Source: an uncultured Christensenella sp.
GTDB lineage: Bacteria; Bacillota; Clostridia; Christensenellales; UBA1242
Direction of reading: 5' to 3'
Length of the DNA: 13,331 nt
NCBI GenBank assembly: GCA_905195085.1
Contig: CAJJUK010000030.1
Coordinates: 1 to 13,331, forward strand
The translations under genes and the position numbers were made by a program. How positions within the stretch are numbered: the stretch's first letter is position 1; every line of letters starts with the position of its first letter. The notes below the pieces were generated by a model. It saw nothing but the letters and a program-made list of their open reading frames with translations, searched no databases and had not been told where the DNA came from. Positions 6,152-13,331 of this stretch are shown one piece after another.

Positions 6152-8503
6152 ATGATTTTTAAGAAATTTTTTAACAAGAACTCGGAACTTGTGAACGAGC
6201 TATCAAGAGAGTTTAATGTTTTGCCTTCGACAATGTATTTGATTTTATCAAGAGGATATTCAAGCAAAGAAGAGATTTCAGACTATTTATCCACTGGACA
6301 ACTTTTGGATCCGTTTCTTATCAGAAACATGAAGCAGTTATGTGACCGAATACATTTGGCAAAACAAATGGGCGACAAAGTCCTTATTTTTGGTGATTAT
6401 GATGTTGATGGGGTGAGTGCCACCGCCATCATGCTTAAAACGCTGAAAAAAATTGGTATTGATGCTGATTATTATCTTCCTAACCGCTACATTGACGGTT
6501 ATGGCTTGACATGCGATTGCATTGATAAGATTGAAAAGCTGTTTGCACCAGATTTGATAATCACGGTTGACTGTGGAATTTCTTGTCACGATGAAGTGGA
6601 ATACGCAAAAGAAAAAGGTATTGAGATTATTGTCACTGATCACCACGAAATCCCTGAAATTTTGCCGGATACCATTGTCTTGAATGCAAAAATTGAAGGA
6701 CAAGATTATCCTTTCAGAGAGCTTTGTGGAACTGGGCTTGCCTACAAAATCAGCGAAGCCCTTTTGGGACAAAAGAAGGCAGAAGAATTTTTGCCTATTG
6801 CTGCAATTGCAACCATTGCAGATATTGTTTCTTTGACCGGTGAAAATCGAAACATTGTCAAGCGTGGGCTTAAAAGTTTTGACAAACTTCCTTTTGGATT
6901 GAAAATGCTTTTGAAAGAGAACAAAGTTTCATTGACAAAACCATCTTCCACAGACATTGCTTTCAAAATTGCACCAAAGATTAACTCCTCTGGAAGAATG
7001 GGAGATGCCGGTGACAGTTTGGCGATTTATATGAGCGAAGATCCTGTGGTTGTCAAAAAATATCTTGAAAAAATCAAAGGACACAACACAAAAAGACAGG
7101 AGTTGAGTTCTAAGATTTTGGAAGATTGTGAGAAAGCGATTGCAAACATGGATTTGTCAAAAACAAGGGTGATTTGTCTTGCGTCGAAAAAATGGGATCA
7201 AGGCATTTTGGGAATTGCTTGTGCAAGACTTGTGGAGGAATATAACAGACCTGTTTTCTTGTTTTCACAGGTTGGTGACACTTTGCACGGTTCAGGAAGA
7301 AGCATTGACGACATCAACATTCATGAACTTTTGTCATCTCTTCAGGACATTTTGGAAACATTTGGCGGACACACAATGGCTGCTGGTTTGACACTCAAAA
7401 GAGAAAAATATGAAGAATTTTGCAATCGTGTGAATGCGTTTGTTTTCGAAAAAGTTAGTGACAAGGTTTTCATACCAATCAAGTATTATGACTTGGAAAT
7501 CAAGAGTGAAGATGTGACTGAAAGATTTTTGAGTGAACTTGAACTTCTTGAGCCTTTTGGCTGTGGAAATTCGAGACCGAAGTTTAAAATCACAACTGAC
7601 AGTGTGGAAATTTTGCCAAGGAAATATTCTCCATCACATTGTGACATCAAAATTGGTGACTTGCAACTGGTTTATTTCAATTTTACTAAAAAATATAACG
7701 CTTTGAACTTTGCACGATATAAATCTTTTATCTTTGAATTTCAAGGTGGTGGAAAGAATGGTGTTGTCAGTGATTTTGATGCTGGAAGTTTCATCTCAGC
7801 AAATGCACATTTGTTCACATACCCAATGCAATACCAACAACTGCTCTATGAAGATAACAGACCATCAAAATTTTCATACTTTCCACAAAGCGAACTTTTG
7901 AATTTTGTTGCAAGCACGCAAAGTGGAGTTTTTGGAACGGCTTTTGTTGCTTACTCTGCCTATGATTTTGTTAACTTTTTGAAGGAATATTCAAAAGAAA
8001 ACATCTATCATATTGGAATTTGTGATGAAAACTGCATTGGTTACAACAGTGTTTTGCTTTCTCCAAAAGGTGTGAATTGGGCAAAAAATTTCAATCGAAT
8101 TGTCTTTCTTTCTCCTGTTCTTGATGAAGGGTTTATTTCTGAACTCAATGAAATTTCAAAGGCGGAAATTTATCTTCCTATGGAAAGAGAATTTGATAAA
8201 CAGCGTTTTTCTTATCTTGATCTGTCAAGAGAAACTTTTGGAAGAATTTTTAAAGCTTTGGTTGCAAAAAATTATGTGAAATACTATTCAATTTTTGATA
8301 TTTATCTGCATAAAATGAATGGGAAAGTTGGCTTTGACACATTTTATGTCGCTTATTTGGTGTTTGAACAATTGGGTCTGATTAGAACAGAATATGATAC
8401 TTTTATGTATATTTCGCAAAACAAAAACATCAAAAAATCCTTGACAGAGTCACCACTTTATAATAAACTTTTATTGTTGAAAAACTCTTTGGAGAAAAAA
8501 TGA
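6152..8503 (+). CDS. recJ: Single-stranded-DNA-specific exonuclease RecJ, 783 residues
   Basis: RecJ degrades single-stranded DNA 5' to 3' in recombination, mismatch and base-excision repair, in the cytoplasm. The DHH phosphoesterase motifs are intact: GDYDVDGVSA (Asp82, Asp84, Asp86), TVDCGIS (Asp140) and VTDHHE (Asp163-His164-His165). All of these bind the catalytic metals. The CGTGLAYK and SSGRMGDAG motifs follow. The DHHA1 domain is marked by HGSGRS and GGHTMAAGL, and an OB-fold segment includes LEPFGCGNSRPKF. About 220 further residues resemble the C-terminal extension of Bacillota RecJ, ending with FEQLGLI and a SPLY-type tail. The ATG at 6152 matches the family's N-terminus. The gene overlaps relA by ATGA, so translation is probably coupled. 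Confidence 0.96.
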   Translation: MIFKKFFNKNSELVNELSREFNVLPSTMYLILSRGYSSKEEISDYLSTGQLLDPFLIRNMKQLCDRIHLAKQMGDKVLIFGDYDVDGVSATAIMLKTLKKIGIDADYYLPNRYIDGYGLTCDCIDKIEKLFAPDLIITVDCGISCHDEVEYAKEKGIEIIVTDHHEIPEILPDTIVLNAKIEGQDYPFRELCGTGLAYKISEALLGQKKAEEFLPIAAIATIADIVSLTGENRNIVKRGLKSFDKLPFGLKMLLKENKVSLTKPSSTDIAFKIAPKINSSGRMGDAGDSLAIYMSEDPVVVKKYLEKIKGHNTKRQELSSKILEDCEKAIANMDLSKTRVICLASKKWDQGILGIACARLVEEYNRPVFLFSQVGDTLHGSGRSIDDINIHELLSSLQDILETFGGHTMAAGLTLKREKYEEFCNRVNAFVFEKVSDKVFIPIKYYDLEIKSEDVTERFLSELELLEPFGCGNSRPKFKITTDSVEILPRKYSPSHCDIKIGDLQLVYFNFTKKYNALNFARYKSFIFEFQGGGKNGVVSDFDAGSFISANAHLFTYPMQYQQLLYEDNRPSKFSYFPQSELLNFVASTQSGVFGTAFVAYSAYDFVNFLKEYSKENIYHIGICDENCIGYNSVLLSPKGVNWAKNFNRIVFLSPVLDEGFISELNEISKAEIYLPMEREFDKQRFSYLDLSRETFGRIFKALVAKNYVKYYSIFDIYLHKMNGKVGFDTFYVAYLVFEQLGLIRTEYDTFMYISQNKNIKKSLTESPLYNKLLLLKNSLEKK

Positions 8504-10581
8504 AAAATTTAATTTTAGAAAAAATCAACAGCAATTTTAAGTTGTCTGAAAAAGAGAAAAAACTTGTTGAAAATTGTCTTTCTGAAGATATGAATTTGGA
8601 TCGACTTAACATTGTTATTGACACGATGATTGAATATCACATTCAAGAGGAAGTCCTTGTGGCTTATGTCCTTTTTCAATGCTTCAAAATTGATGAAGCA
8701 AAGGCGAGCGAATATGTTGGAGATTTAAGCAAAAGTCAGGAAAAATTATATGAAATCTTCAAAATTTTGAGAGATGTCAGAGTTTTTTCAAAAAATGGTG
8801 AAGCGGAAGACATCAGACGAATGTTTGTTGCAATTTGCCAAGATGTCAGAGTTGTCATTGTCAAATTTGCAACCATTTTGTATGATTTGAAACTTATCAA
8901 AAATCCAATGTCTGAAGAAGACCGTGCGTTTGTTCAAATGGTGAGTGACATTTTTGCACCACTTGCAGAAAGACTTGGGCTTTCTATGTTTAAGTCAGCT
9001 TTTGAGGACTATTGTTTTGAACTTTTGGAACCTAAGGCATATGAAGAACTCAAGAACAACGCTTTGATGAAAACTGAAGACAATCAAAAGCAGATTGAAA
9101 TTACTCGAAAAAAATTGCAACAAATTCTTGATGAAATTGGCGTCAAAGGGGAAATCCAGTCAAGACAAAAGCACTTCTATTCAGTTTATAAAAAATTGGT
9201 GAAGAAAAACATCACACTTGGAAAGGTCTATGACTTGGTTGCCATGAGAGTGCTTGTTCCGACGGTCGAAGATTGCTATGCTGTTCTTGGAAAGATTCAC
9301 TCAATCTACAAGCCTATTCAGGGCAGAGTTAAGGACTATATTGCAAACCCAAAACCAAATGGCTATCAAAGTTTGCACACAACAATCATTGCAGACAACA
9401 ACAGACCTCTTGAAATTCAAATCAGAACCTTTGAAATGCACAAACATTCGGAATACGGAATTGCTGCACACTGGATATATAAGGAAAGAAGAGGGCAAAA
9501 TAAGTTTGACCAAAAAATGACTTGGTTCAGACAGATGCTGGAAAATTCCAATGAATTGTCATCAGAAGAATTTTTGGAAACTTTGAAAGTTGACTTGTAT
9601 GGCGAGGCAATCGTTGTGCAAACACCAAAAGGAAAGGTTTTAGAATTTCCTTTGGGAGCAACTGTTATTGATTTTGCTTATGCCATTCACTCTGAGGTTG
9701 GGAACACTTGTGTGGGAGCCAAAATCAATGGAAAAATTGTTCCAATCACGACAGAACTTTCAAATGGTGATGTCGTTGAAATTTTGACGAACCAAAACAG
9801 TAAAGGGCCTTCAAGAGATTGGCTTTTGCATGTGAAGACTTCAAGTGCAAGGTCAAAAATCAGAGCATTTTTCAAGAGTGAACTTAAAGATGAAAACATC
9901 AGGATTGGAAAGGCAATTTTGGAACAGGCAGTTAAGGCTAGAAATTTGAACATTTCAAAAATCTTGAAAGAAGAATATCTGCTTGAAATTGCAAAAAGCA
10001 TGATGATTGACGAACTTGATGGACTTTATGCAGAAATTGGTGCAGGAAGTTTGTCTGCAAACAACGTTGTTGGACGACTTGTCAATCTTTATAACAAAGA
10101 AAAGACACTTGAGCTTAAAGAAAACAAAATCACGGTCAAGAGAAACAAAGAAGGTGTTTTGGTTGATGGTGACAGCGGTCTTTTGGTCAGATATGCGGGT
10201 TGCTGCACTCCAGTTACTGGAGATGAAATCATTGGTTACATCTCAAGAGGTAAGGGAGTCACTATTCACAGAAAAGGCTGTCAAAATTTGAAATATCTCG
10301 AACCTGAAAGATTGATTAGGGCAGAATGGCAAGACAGTCTTGTTTCTGATTTCATTGCGGTCATCAAAGTTTTGGCGGATAACACCAATGCAGTTGTGAA
10401 TTCCTTGAATAATGCTGCAAGAGATTTGAAAACGAAACTTAAGGGTTTTGGTTATCGTGAAATCAAGGGCGAACTTGTTTTTGAAATCGTTGTTCAAATT
10501 TCAAACAAGGCAGAACTTGACAAGATAATCAACAGTTTTGAATCTATTAAAGATGTAAGGAAGGTTTATAGGAGCGAATAA
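8500..10581 (+). CDS. relA: RelA/SpoT-family (p)ppGpp synthetase with degenerate hydrolase domain, 693 residues
   Basis: This enzyme makes the alarmone (p)ppGpp from ATP and GDP/GTP on amino-acid starvation. The synthetase domain (about 180-330) is intact. It has RQKHFYSVYKK, Asp245 in VYDLVAMRV, RVKD (276-279) before YIANPKPNGYQSLHT, and Glu305 in PLEIQIRT. A TGS domain (about 365-430), a helical domain, a Cys-containing RYAGCCTPV/HRKGCQ region (564-594) and a C-terminal ACT-like domain follow, as in ribosome-associated long Rel proteins. The N-terminal hydrolase domain is not intact. The family's LHD becomes LFQ (58-60), LADRLHN becomes FATILYD (123-129), and the N-terminal His is not evident. 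Bacillota Rel is usually bifunctional, so this one is probably synthesis-only. The start overlaps recJ, and the stop overlaps the hemZ start. Confidence 0.94.
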   Translation: MKNLILEKINSNFKLSEKEKKLVENCLSEDMNLDRLNIVIDTMIEYHIQEEVLVAYVLFQCFKIDEAKASEYVGDLSKSQEKLYEIFKILRDVRVFSKNGEAEDIRRMFVAICQDVRVVIVKFATILYDLKLIKNPMSEEDRAFVQMVSDIFAPLAERLGLSMFKSAFEDYCFELLEPKAYEELKNNALMKTEDNQKQIEITRKKLQQILDEIGVKGEIQSRQKHFYSVYKKLVKKNITLGKVYDLVAMRVLVPTVEDCYAVLGKIHSIYKPIQGRVKDYIANPKPNGYQSLHTTIIADNNRPLEIQIRTFEMHKHSEYGIAAHWIYKERRGQNKFDQKMTWFRQMLENSNELSSEEFLETLKVDLYGEAIVVQTPKGKVLEFPLGATVIDFAYAIHSEVGNTCVGAKINGKIVPITTELSNGDVVEILTNQNSKGPSRDWLLHVKTSSARSKIRAFFKSELKDENIRIGKAILEQAVKARNLNISKILKEEYLLEIAKSMMIDELDGLYAEIGAGSLSANNVVGRLVNLYNKEKTLELKENKITVKRNKEGVLVDGDSGLLVRYAGCCTPVTGDEIIGYISRGKGVTIHRKGCQNLKYLEPERLIRAEWQDSLVSDFIAVIKVLADNTNAVVNSLNNAARDLKTKLKGFGYREIKGELVFEIVVQISNKAELDKIINSFESIKDVRKVYRSE

Positions 10582-11987
10582 TGAAAATTTTGTGCAACTA
10601 TGTAGATTTGGAAAAGGATATGCAAGATTTGGTTAATCTTTTTTATGATGAAGAAGATTGTCCTTTTTCCGTGGAGCATAACCTTGAAAATAATGAAAAT
10701 GAATACATAAGCACAATTTTTGTCGGCTCTGGAGATGACGCAAAAAAATATATCAAAAATTTCACAATCAATGCAAATGCTTCTGATTTGCTCAGAAAAA
10801 GTTTGATAAAAAGACATTGCAAAAATCATTTATATGAAGTGCTCAGTTTTGTTTCAAAAAAATCATTGCCTTGGGGTTCGCTGACTGGAGTTAGACCAAC
10901 CAAATTTGCAAGGGATTTGGTGGAAAGAGGGGAAATTAAACCACACCTTATTTCAGAAGTTTTGGTGAGAGATTATCATGTCAGCAGTGAGAAAGCAAAA
11001 CTTGTTGTTCAAATTTTGAAAAACCAAAAATGTATCATCAAAAATGATAAGTTGCTTGATTTGTTTATCAACATTCCAATTTGTCCAACCAGATGTAATT
11101 ATTGCTCTTTCATTTCAAACGAACTTTGCACTGTCGCTGACAAAGTTGACACATATCTTGACTGTGTTTTGAAAGAATTGGAAGCGGTTAAAAAAGTTAT
11201 TGCTGAGCAGTCATACATAGTTCGAACAGTCTATATTGGGGGTGGAACGCCAACAGTTTTGTCAGCAGAACAATTGGAGAAGTTGTTGTCACAGATAAAT
11301 TATCCTGTGACAGAGTTCACTGTTGAGTGTGGACGTGCTGACACAATCACGAGAGAGAAATTGGAAGTTTTGAAAAAGTATGGTGTTTCTCGAATTTCCA
11401 TAAATCCACAGACATTTTGTGAAGCGACTTTGAAAAGAATAGGAAGAAAGACAACCAATAAACAAGTCCTTGATGCATATATGCTTGCAATGGAATATGA
11501 CTTTGTTGTGAACATGGACGTCATTGCAGGACTAAGTGGCGAGAGACTTGGAATTTTCAAAAGAACAATAAACACACTTTTGGAAATGAATCCTCACAAC
11601 ATAACCGTTCACACTTTGTCAGTCAAAAATGCAGCACAAATCAGGGGTGAAGAGGTTAAATACAAAAATGATGTGCCAAAAATGGTTGATTTTGCCGAGA
11701 AAACATTGACGGAGAGTGGTTATAAACCTTATTATCTCTATCGCCAAAAACACCAAGTTGCGGGACTTGAAAATGTTGGATATTACAGAGATGATAATGT
11801 GTGCATATTCAACATTGACAGCATGGAAGACACATCATCAGTCATTGCAATAGGTGCGGGTGCAATTTCTAAGAGAGTTTTCAATTTGGAAAATCGCATA
11901 GAGAGACAACCAAATTGTAAGTTTATCAATGATTACATTTCAAGAATTGACGAAATGATTGAGAAAAAAATAAAATTTTTCTCATAA
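10581..11987 (+). CDS. hemZ: HemZ-type radical SAM protein (coproporphyrinogen dehydrogenase-like), 468 residues
   Basis: This is an HemN/HemZ-family radical SAM protein. The cluster motif CPTRCNYC (Cys168, Cys172, Cys175) binds a 4Fe-4S cluster, and YIGGGTPT (218-225) contacts S-adenosylmethionine. An N-terminal domain of about 150 residues contains LPWGSLTGVRPTK, a hallmark of the HemZ subgroup rather than HemN or HemW. Family annotation is oxygen-independent coproporphyrinogen III oxidation. Many Clostridia with hemZ lack a full haem pathway, however, so the true substrate is uncertain. The C-terminal YYLYRQKHQVAGLENVGY matches the family tail. The ATG overlaps the relA stop (TAATG), with AGGAG just upstream. 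In other Bacillota hemZ also lies in the recJ-relA neighbourhood. Confidence 0.9.
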   Translation: MKILCNYVDLEKDMQDLVNLFYDEEDCPFSVEHNLENNENEYISTIFVGSGDDAKKYIKNFTINANASDLLRKSLIKRHCKNHLYEVLSFVSKKSLPWGSLTGVRPTKFARDLVERGEIKPHLISEVLVRDYHVSSEKAKLVVQILKNQKCIIKNDKLLDLFINIPICPTRCNYCSFISNELCTVADKVDTYLDCVLKELEAVKKVIAEQSYIVRTVYIGGGTPTVLSAEQLEKLLSQINYPVTEFTVECGRADTITREKLEVLKKYGVSRISINPQTFCEATLKRIGRKTTNKQVLDAYMLAMEYDFVVNMDVIAGLSGERLGIFKRTINTLLEMNPHNITVHTLSVKNAAQIRGEEVKYKNDVPKMVDFAEKTLTESGYKPYYLYRQKHQVAGLENVGYYRDDNVCIFNIDSMEDTSSVIAIGAGAISKRVFNLENRIERQPNCKFINDYISRIDEMIEKKIKFFS

Positions 11988-12011
11988 ATGACATATAATT
12001 TTTAAATAATT

Positions 12012-12049
12012 TTGCAAAAAGAACTTTCTTTTGTTATAATAAATATATG
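12012..12049 (+). promoter_or_regulatory. Promoter of the lipoprotein gene, apparently leaderless
   Basis: TTGCAA (12012-12017), exactly 17 bases, then TATAAT (12035-12040) form a strong promoter. The ATG begins at 12047, seven bases beyond the -10 box, which is where transcription should start. No Shine-Dalgarno lies upstream of this ATG. A weak inverted repeat (CAAAAAG/CTTTTG, 12015-12033) fills the spacer. Confidence 0.6.
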
Positions 12050-13331
12050 AAGAAATTACTTTTTGCATTTTTATTTGTGATTTTAGGTTTTTCGCTCACA
12101 ACAAGTGGAGCGTTTTTATTATCGGGTTGTTCAACTTCTCAGTCCGAGAATGGCGGGGGGGGGAATTTTGCGCCTCCGCAAAATGAAGATGAAGATTTAA
12201 ATAATTCAAATAATGAAGAAACAAATGACACCAAAGATGATAATGAGATAGGGGCAGACTGGGCAACTGAACTTGATGTATATGTTACAGTTCGATTAAA
12301 TGGTGCAACTGCGTGGGATGGTGATACCGAGGCCCGTTCTGCAGCGAAATTTACTATATCATGGCACACTAAAGAAGGTGGACAATCTCCAATTGCAGGC
12401 ATAAATGAACATGATGGGTCTGCAACGGGAGCCCAGGTCTCTGGTTGCAGCTATGTTCACTTATATGATTATAATTTGTTTAGTCATAATTTTTATGAAA
12501 AAGTTGTTTCATACAGTGTCACAACAGGATATCAGCTTAATACAACATTACCTTTTTATATATATGGAGAAAACCAAACGACTACAAGTGAAACAACTGC
12601 AAAAAATAATGCTGCAACAAAAGTCAAAGGGACTTATTATATTGAAGTTTCACGAAAATATTATAAGTTAAATTATAATGCAAATGGAGGGAATGTTTCT
12701 CCTACTTATAAATCTGTCCAATTTAAAAGTAGTTATGGAGATTTAGTAACTCCAACAAGAACGGGTTATTCTTTTCAAGGTTGGTATACTGCTGCAAGCG
12801 GAGGAACCAAAGTAAGTTCAGATACTGTTATGGAAGCGAGTGATACAACCATTTATGCACATTGGACAGCGAATACTTATACTATAACTTTGAACAAACA
12901 AAGTGGTTCGGGTGGAACAAGCACATTATATTTAAAATATAATACAGGTTGGTATTCAAATAGCGGTGCTACGACTTCAGTTTCATCAATTACCAAACCT
13001 TCTAGAACGGGTTATACGTTTAATGGATATTATACAGAGACATCCGGCGGAACGCAAATAATAAATTCTTCGGGAAGTATTATTAGCGGAAAGACTACAT
13101 ATGTAGCAGCAAATGATACATTATATGCAAGGTGGTCAGTAAACACTTACACTTTAACAATATATTATTATGGAGGCACGACGCGGCAAACGAACACTAC
13201 GAACCTAAACATAACGGCGTCGAGTTGCACCGTTTCGAGCAGTAGTATTGCGTCAGGCAGTAGTGCAACGGTGAAACATACCTACACGACAACTTCATAT
13301 AGTGTTGTCCTAAAATTATCCAACAGTGCAA
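12047..13331 (+). CDS. Lipoprotein with InlB-type B-repeats (3' end outside window)
   Basis: The frame runs open from the ATG to the window end, giving 428 codons so far. Residues 1-28 form a lipoprotein signal: MKK, a hydrophobic core and the lipobox LSGC with Cys28 as the likely lipid anchor. Residues 33-70 are a Gly, Asn, Asp and Glu-rich linker, including three GGG codons in a nine-G run. A region of unknown fold (about 75-200) follows. Then come two Listeria-Bacteroides (InlB B-type) repeats, about 205-273 and 276-364. They show the pattern NANGG, PTRTGYSFQGWYT, then YAHW; the second is variant, with GYYTETSGG and YARW. The last visible part is Ser/Thr-rich. These repeats usually occur in surface proteins of gut bacteria and are thought to form extended stalks or adhesive modules. 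The partner is unknown. It has its own promoter after hemZ. Confidence 0.88.
   Translation, partial: MKKLLFAFLFVILGFSLTTSGAFLLSGCSTSQSENGGGGNFAPPQNEDEDLNNSNNEETNDTKDDNEIGADWATELDVYVTVRLNGATAWDGDTEARSAAKFTISWHTKEGGQSPIAGINEHDGSATGAQVSGCSYVHLYDYNLFSHNFYEKVVSYSVTTGYQLNTTLPFYIYGENQTTTSETTAKNNAATKVKGTYYIEVSRKYYKLNYNANGGNVSPTYKSVQFKSSYGDLVTPTRTGYSFQGWYTAASGGTKVSSDTVMEASDTTIYAHWTANTYTITLNKQSGSGGTSTLYLKYNTGWYSNSGATTSVSSITKPSRTGYTFNGYYTETSGGTQIINSSGSIISGKTTYVAANDTLYARWSVNTYTLTIYYYGGTTRQTNTTNLNITASSCTVSSSSIASGSSATVKHTYTTTSYSVVLKLSNSA
12155..12163 (+). repeat. Nine-G homopolymer tract inside the lipoprotein coding sequence
   Basis: Nine consecutive G follow a C at 12154 and encode three glycines (codons 37-39), nine residues after the lipobox cysteine. 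Such a tract is exceptional in this AT-rich DNA. Loss of one G brings a TAA at 12198-12200 into frame, and gain of one brings a TGA at 12184-12186 into frame. Confidence 0.85.

Noticed and set aside
11988..12011. Terminator directly after hemZ
   Set aside because: Only AT-rich sequence with no convincing stem is visible. The operon end is therefore left open, apart from a weak hairpin inside the next promoter spacer.
12405..12671. Rightward open frame of 88 residues
   Set aside because: It lies within the lipoprotein gene in another frame and has no ribosome binding site. The lipoprotein frame has a signal peptide, lipobox and recognisable repeats.
1..13331. CRISPR array or insertion sequence
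   Set aside because: No regularly spaced direct repeats and no transposase other than the serine recombinase were seen on either strand.

Overview
The window is AT-rich DNA with Shine-Dalgarno-led genes, consensus sigma-A type promoters (TTGnnn-17-TATAAT) and a recJ-relA-hemZ cluster. This points to a low-GC Bacillota, most likely an uncultured gut-type Clostridia lineage. The assignment rests on gene content and base composition only; no phylogenetic search was possible.

Left part (1-4214): this looks like the integrase-proximal end of an integrated mobile element. It starts with the 3' part of a small membrane protein gene cut by the window edge. A broken XRE-type regulator remnant, a small cysteine-containing hypothetical gene and a gene-poor, hairpin-rich stretch (1277-1595) follow. 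Next come two leftward cargo genes: a hypothetical protein and a cytosolic transglutaminase-like protein with a complete Cys-His-Asp triad. The end is marked by a rightward large serine recombinase whose last codons run into a leftward tRNA-Leu(CAA) gene. The tRNA is intact, and its intrinsic terminator lies inside the recombinase reading frame, so the element probably used the 3' end of this tRNA as its attachment site. The other end of the element is not in the window.

Right part (4269-13331): this looks like host chromosome. A well-promoted gene at 4395 encodes a 548-residue protein of unknown function built from degenerate tandem helical repeats. It ends at a terminator. A new promoter then drives recJ, relA/rel and hemZ, tightly packed with ATGA and TAATG overlaps. 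This cluster couples ssDNA repair, stringent-response signalling and a HemZ-type radical SAM enzyme. The apt and dtd genes that often sit in this cluster in Bacillota are absent. The Rel protein has an intact (p)ppGpp synthetase and regulatory half, but a hydrolase domain lacking its metal-binding residues.

Right edge (12047-13331): an open frame that runs off the window encodes a lipoprotein with InlB-type (Listeria-Bacteroides) B-repeats. Its promoter places the start codon at the predicted transcription start, suggesting a leaderless message. A run of nine G lies just after the lipobox, where a one-base slip in either direction brings an early stop. It is therefore a good candidate for a phase-variable surface protein.
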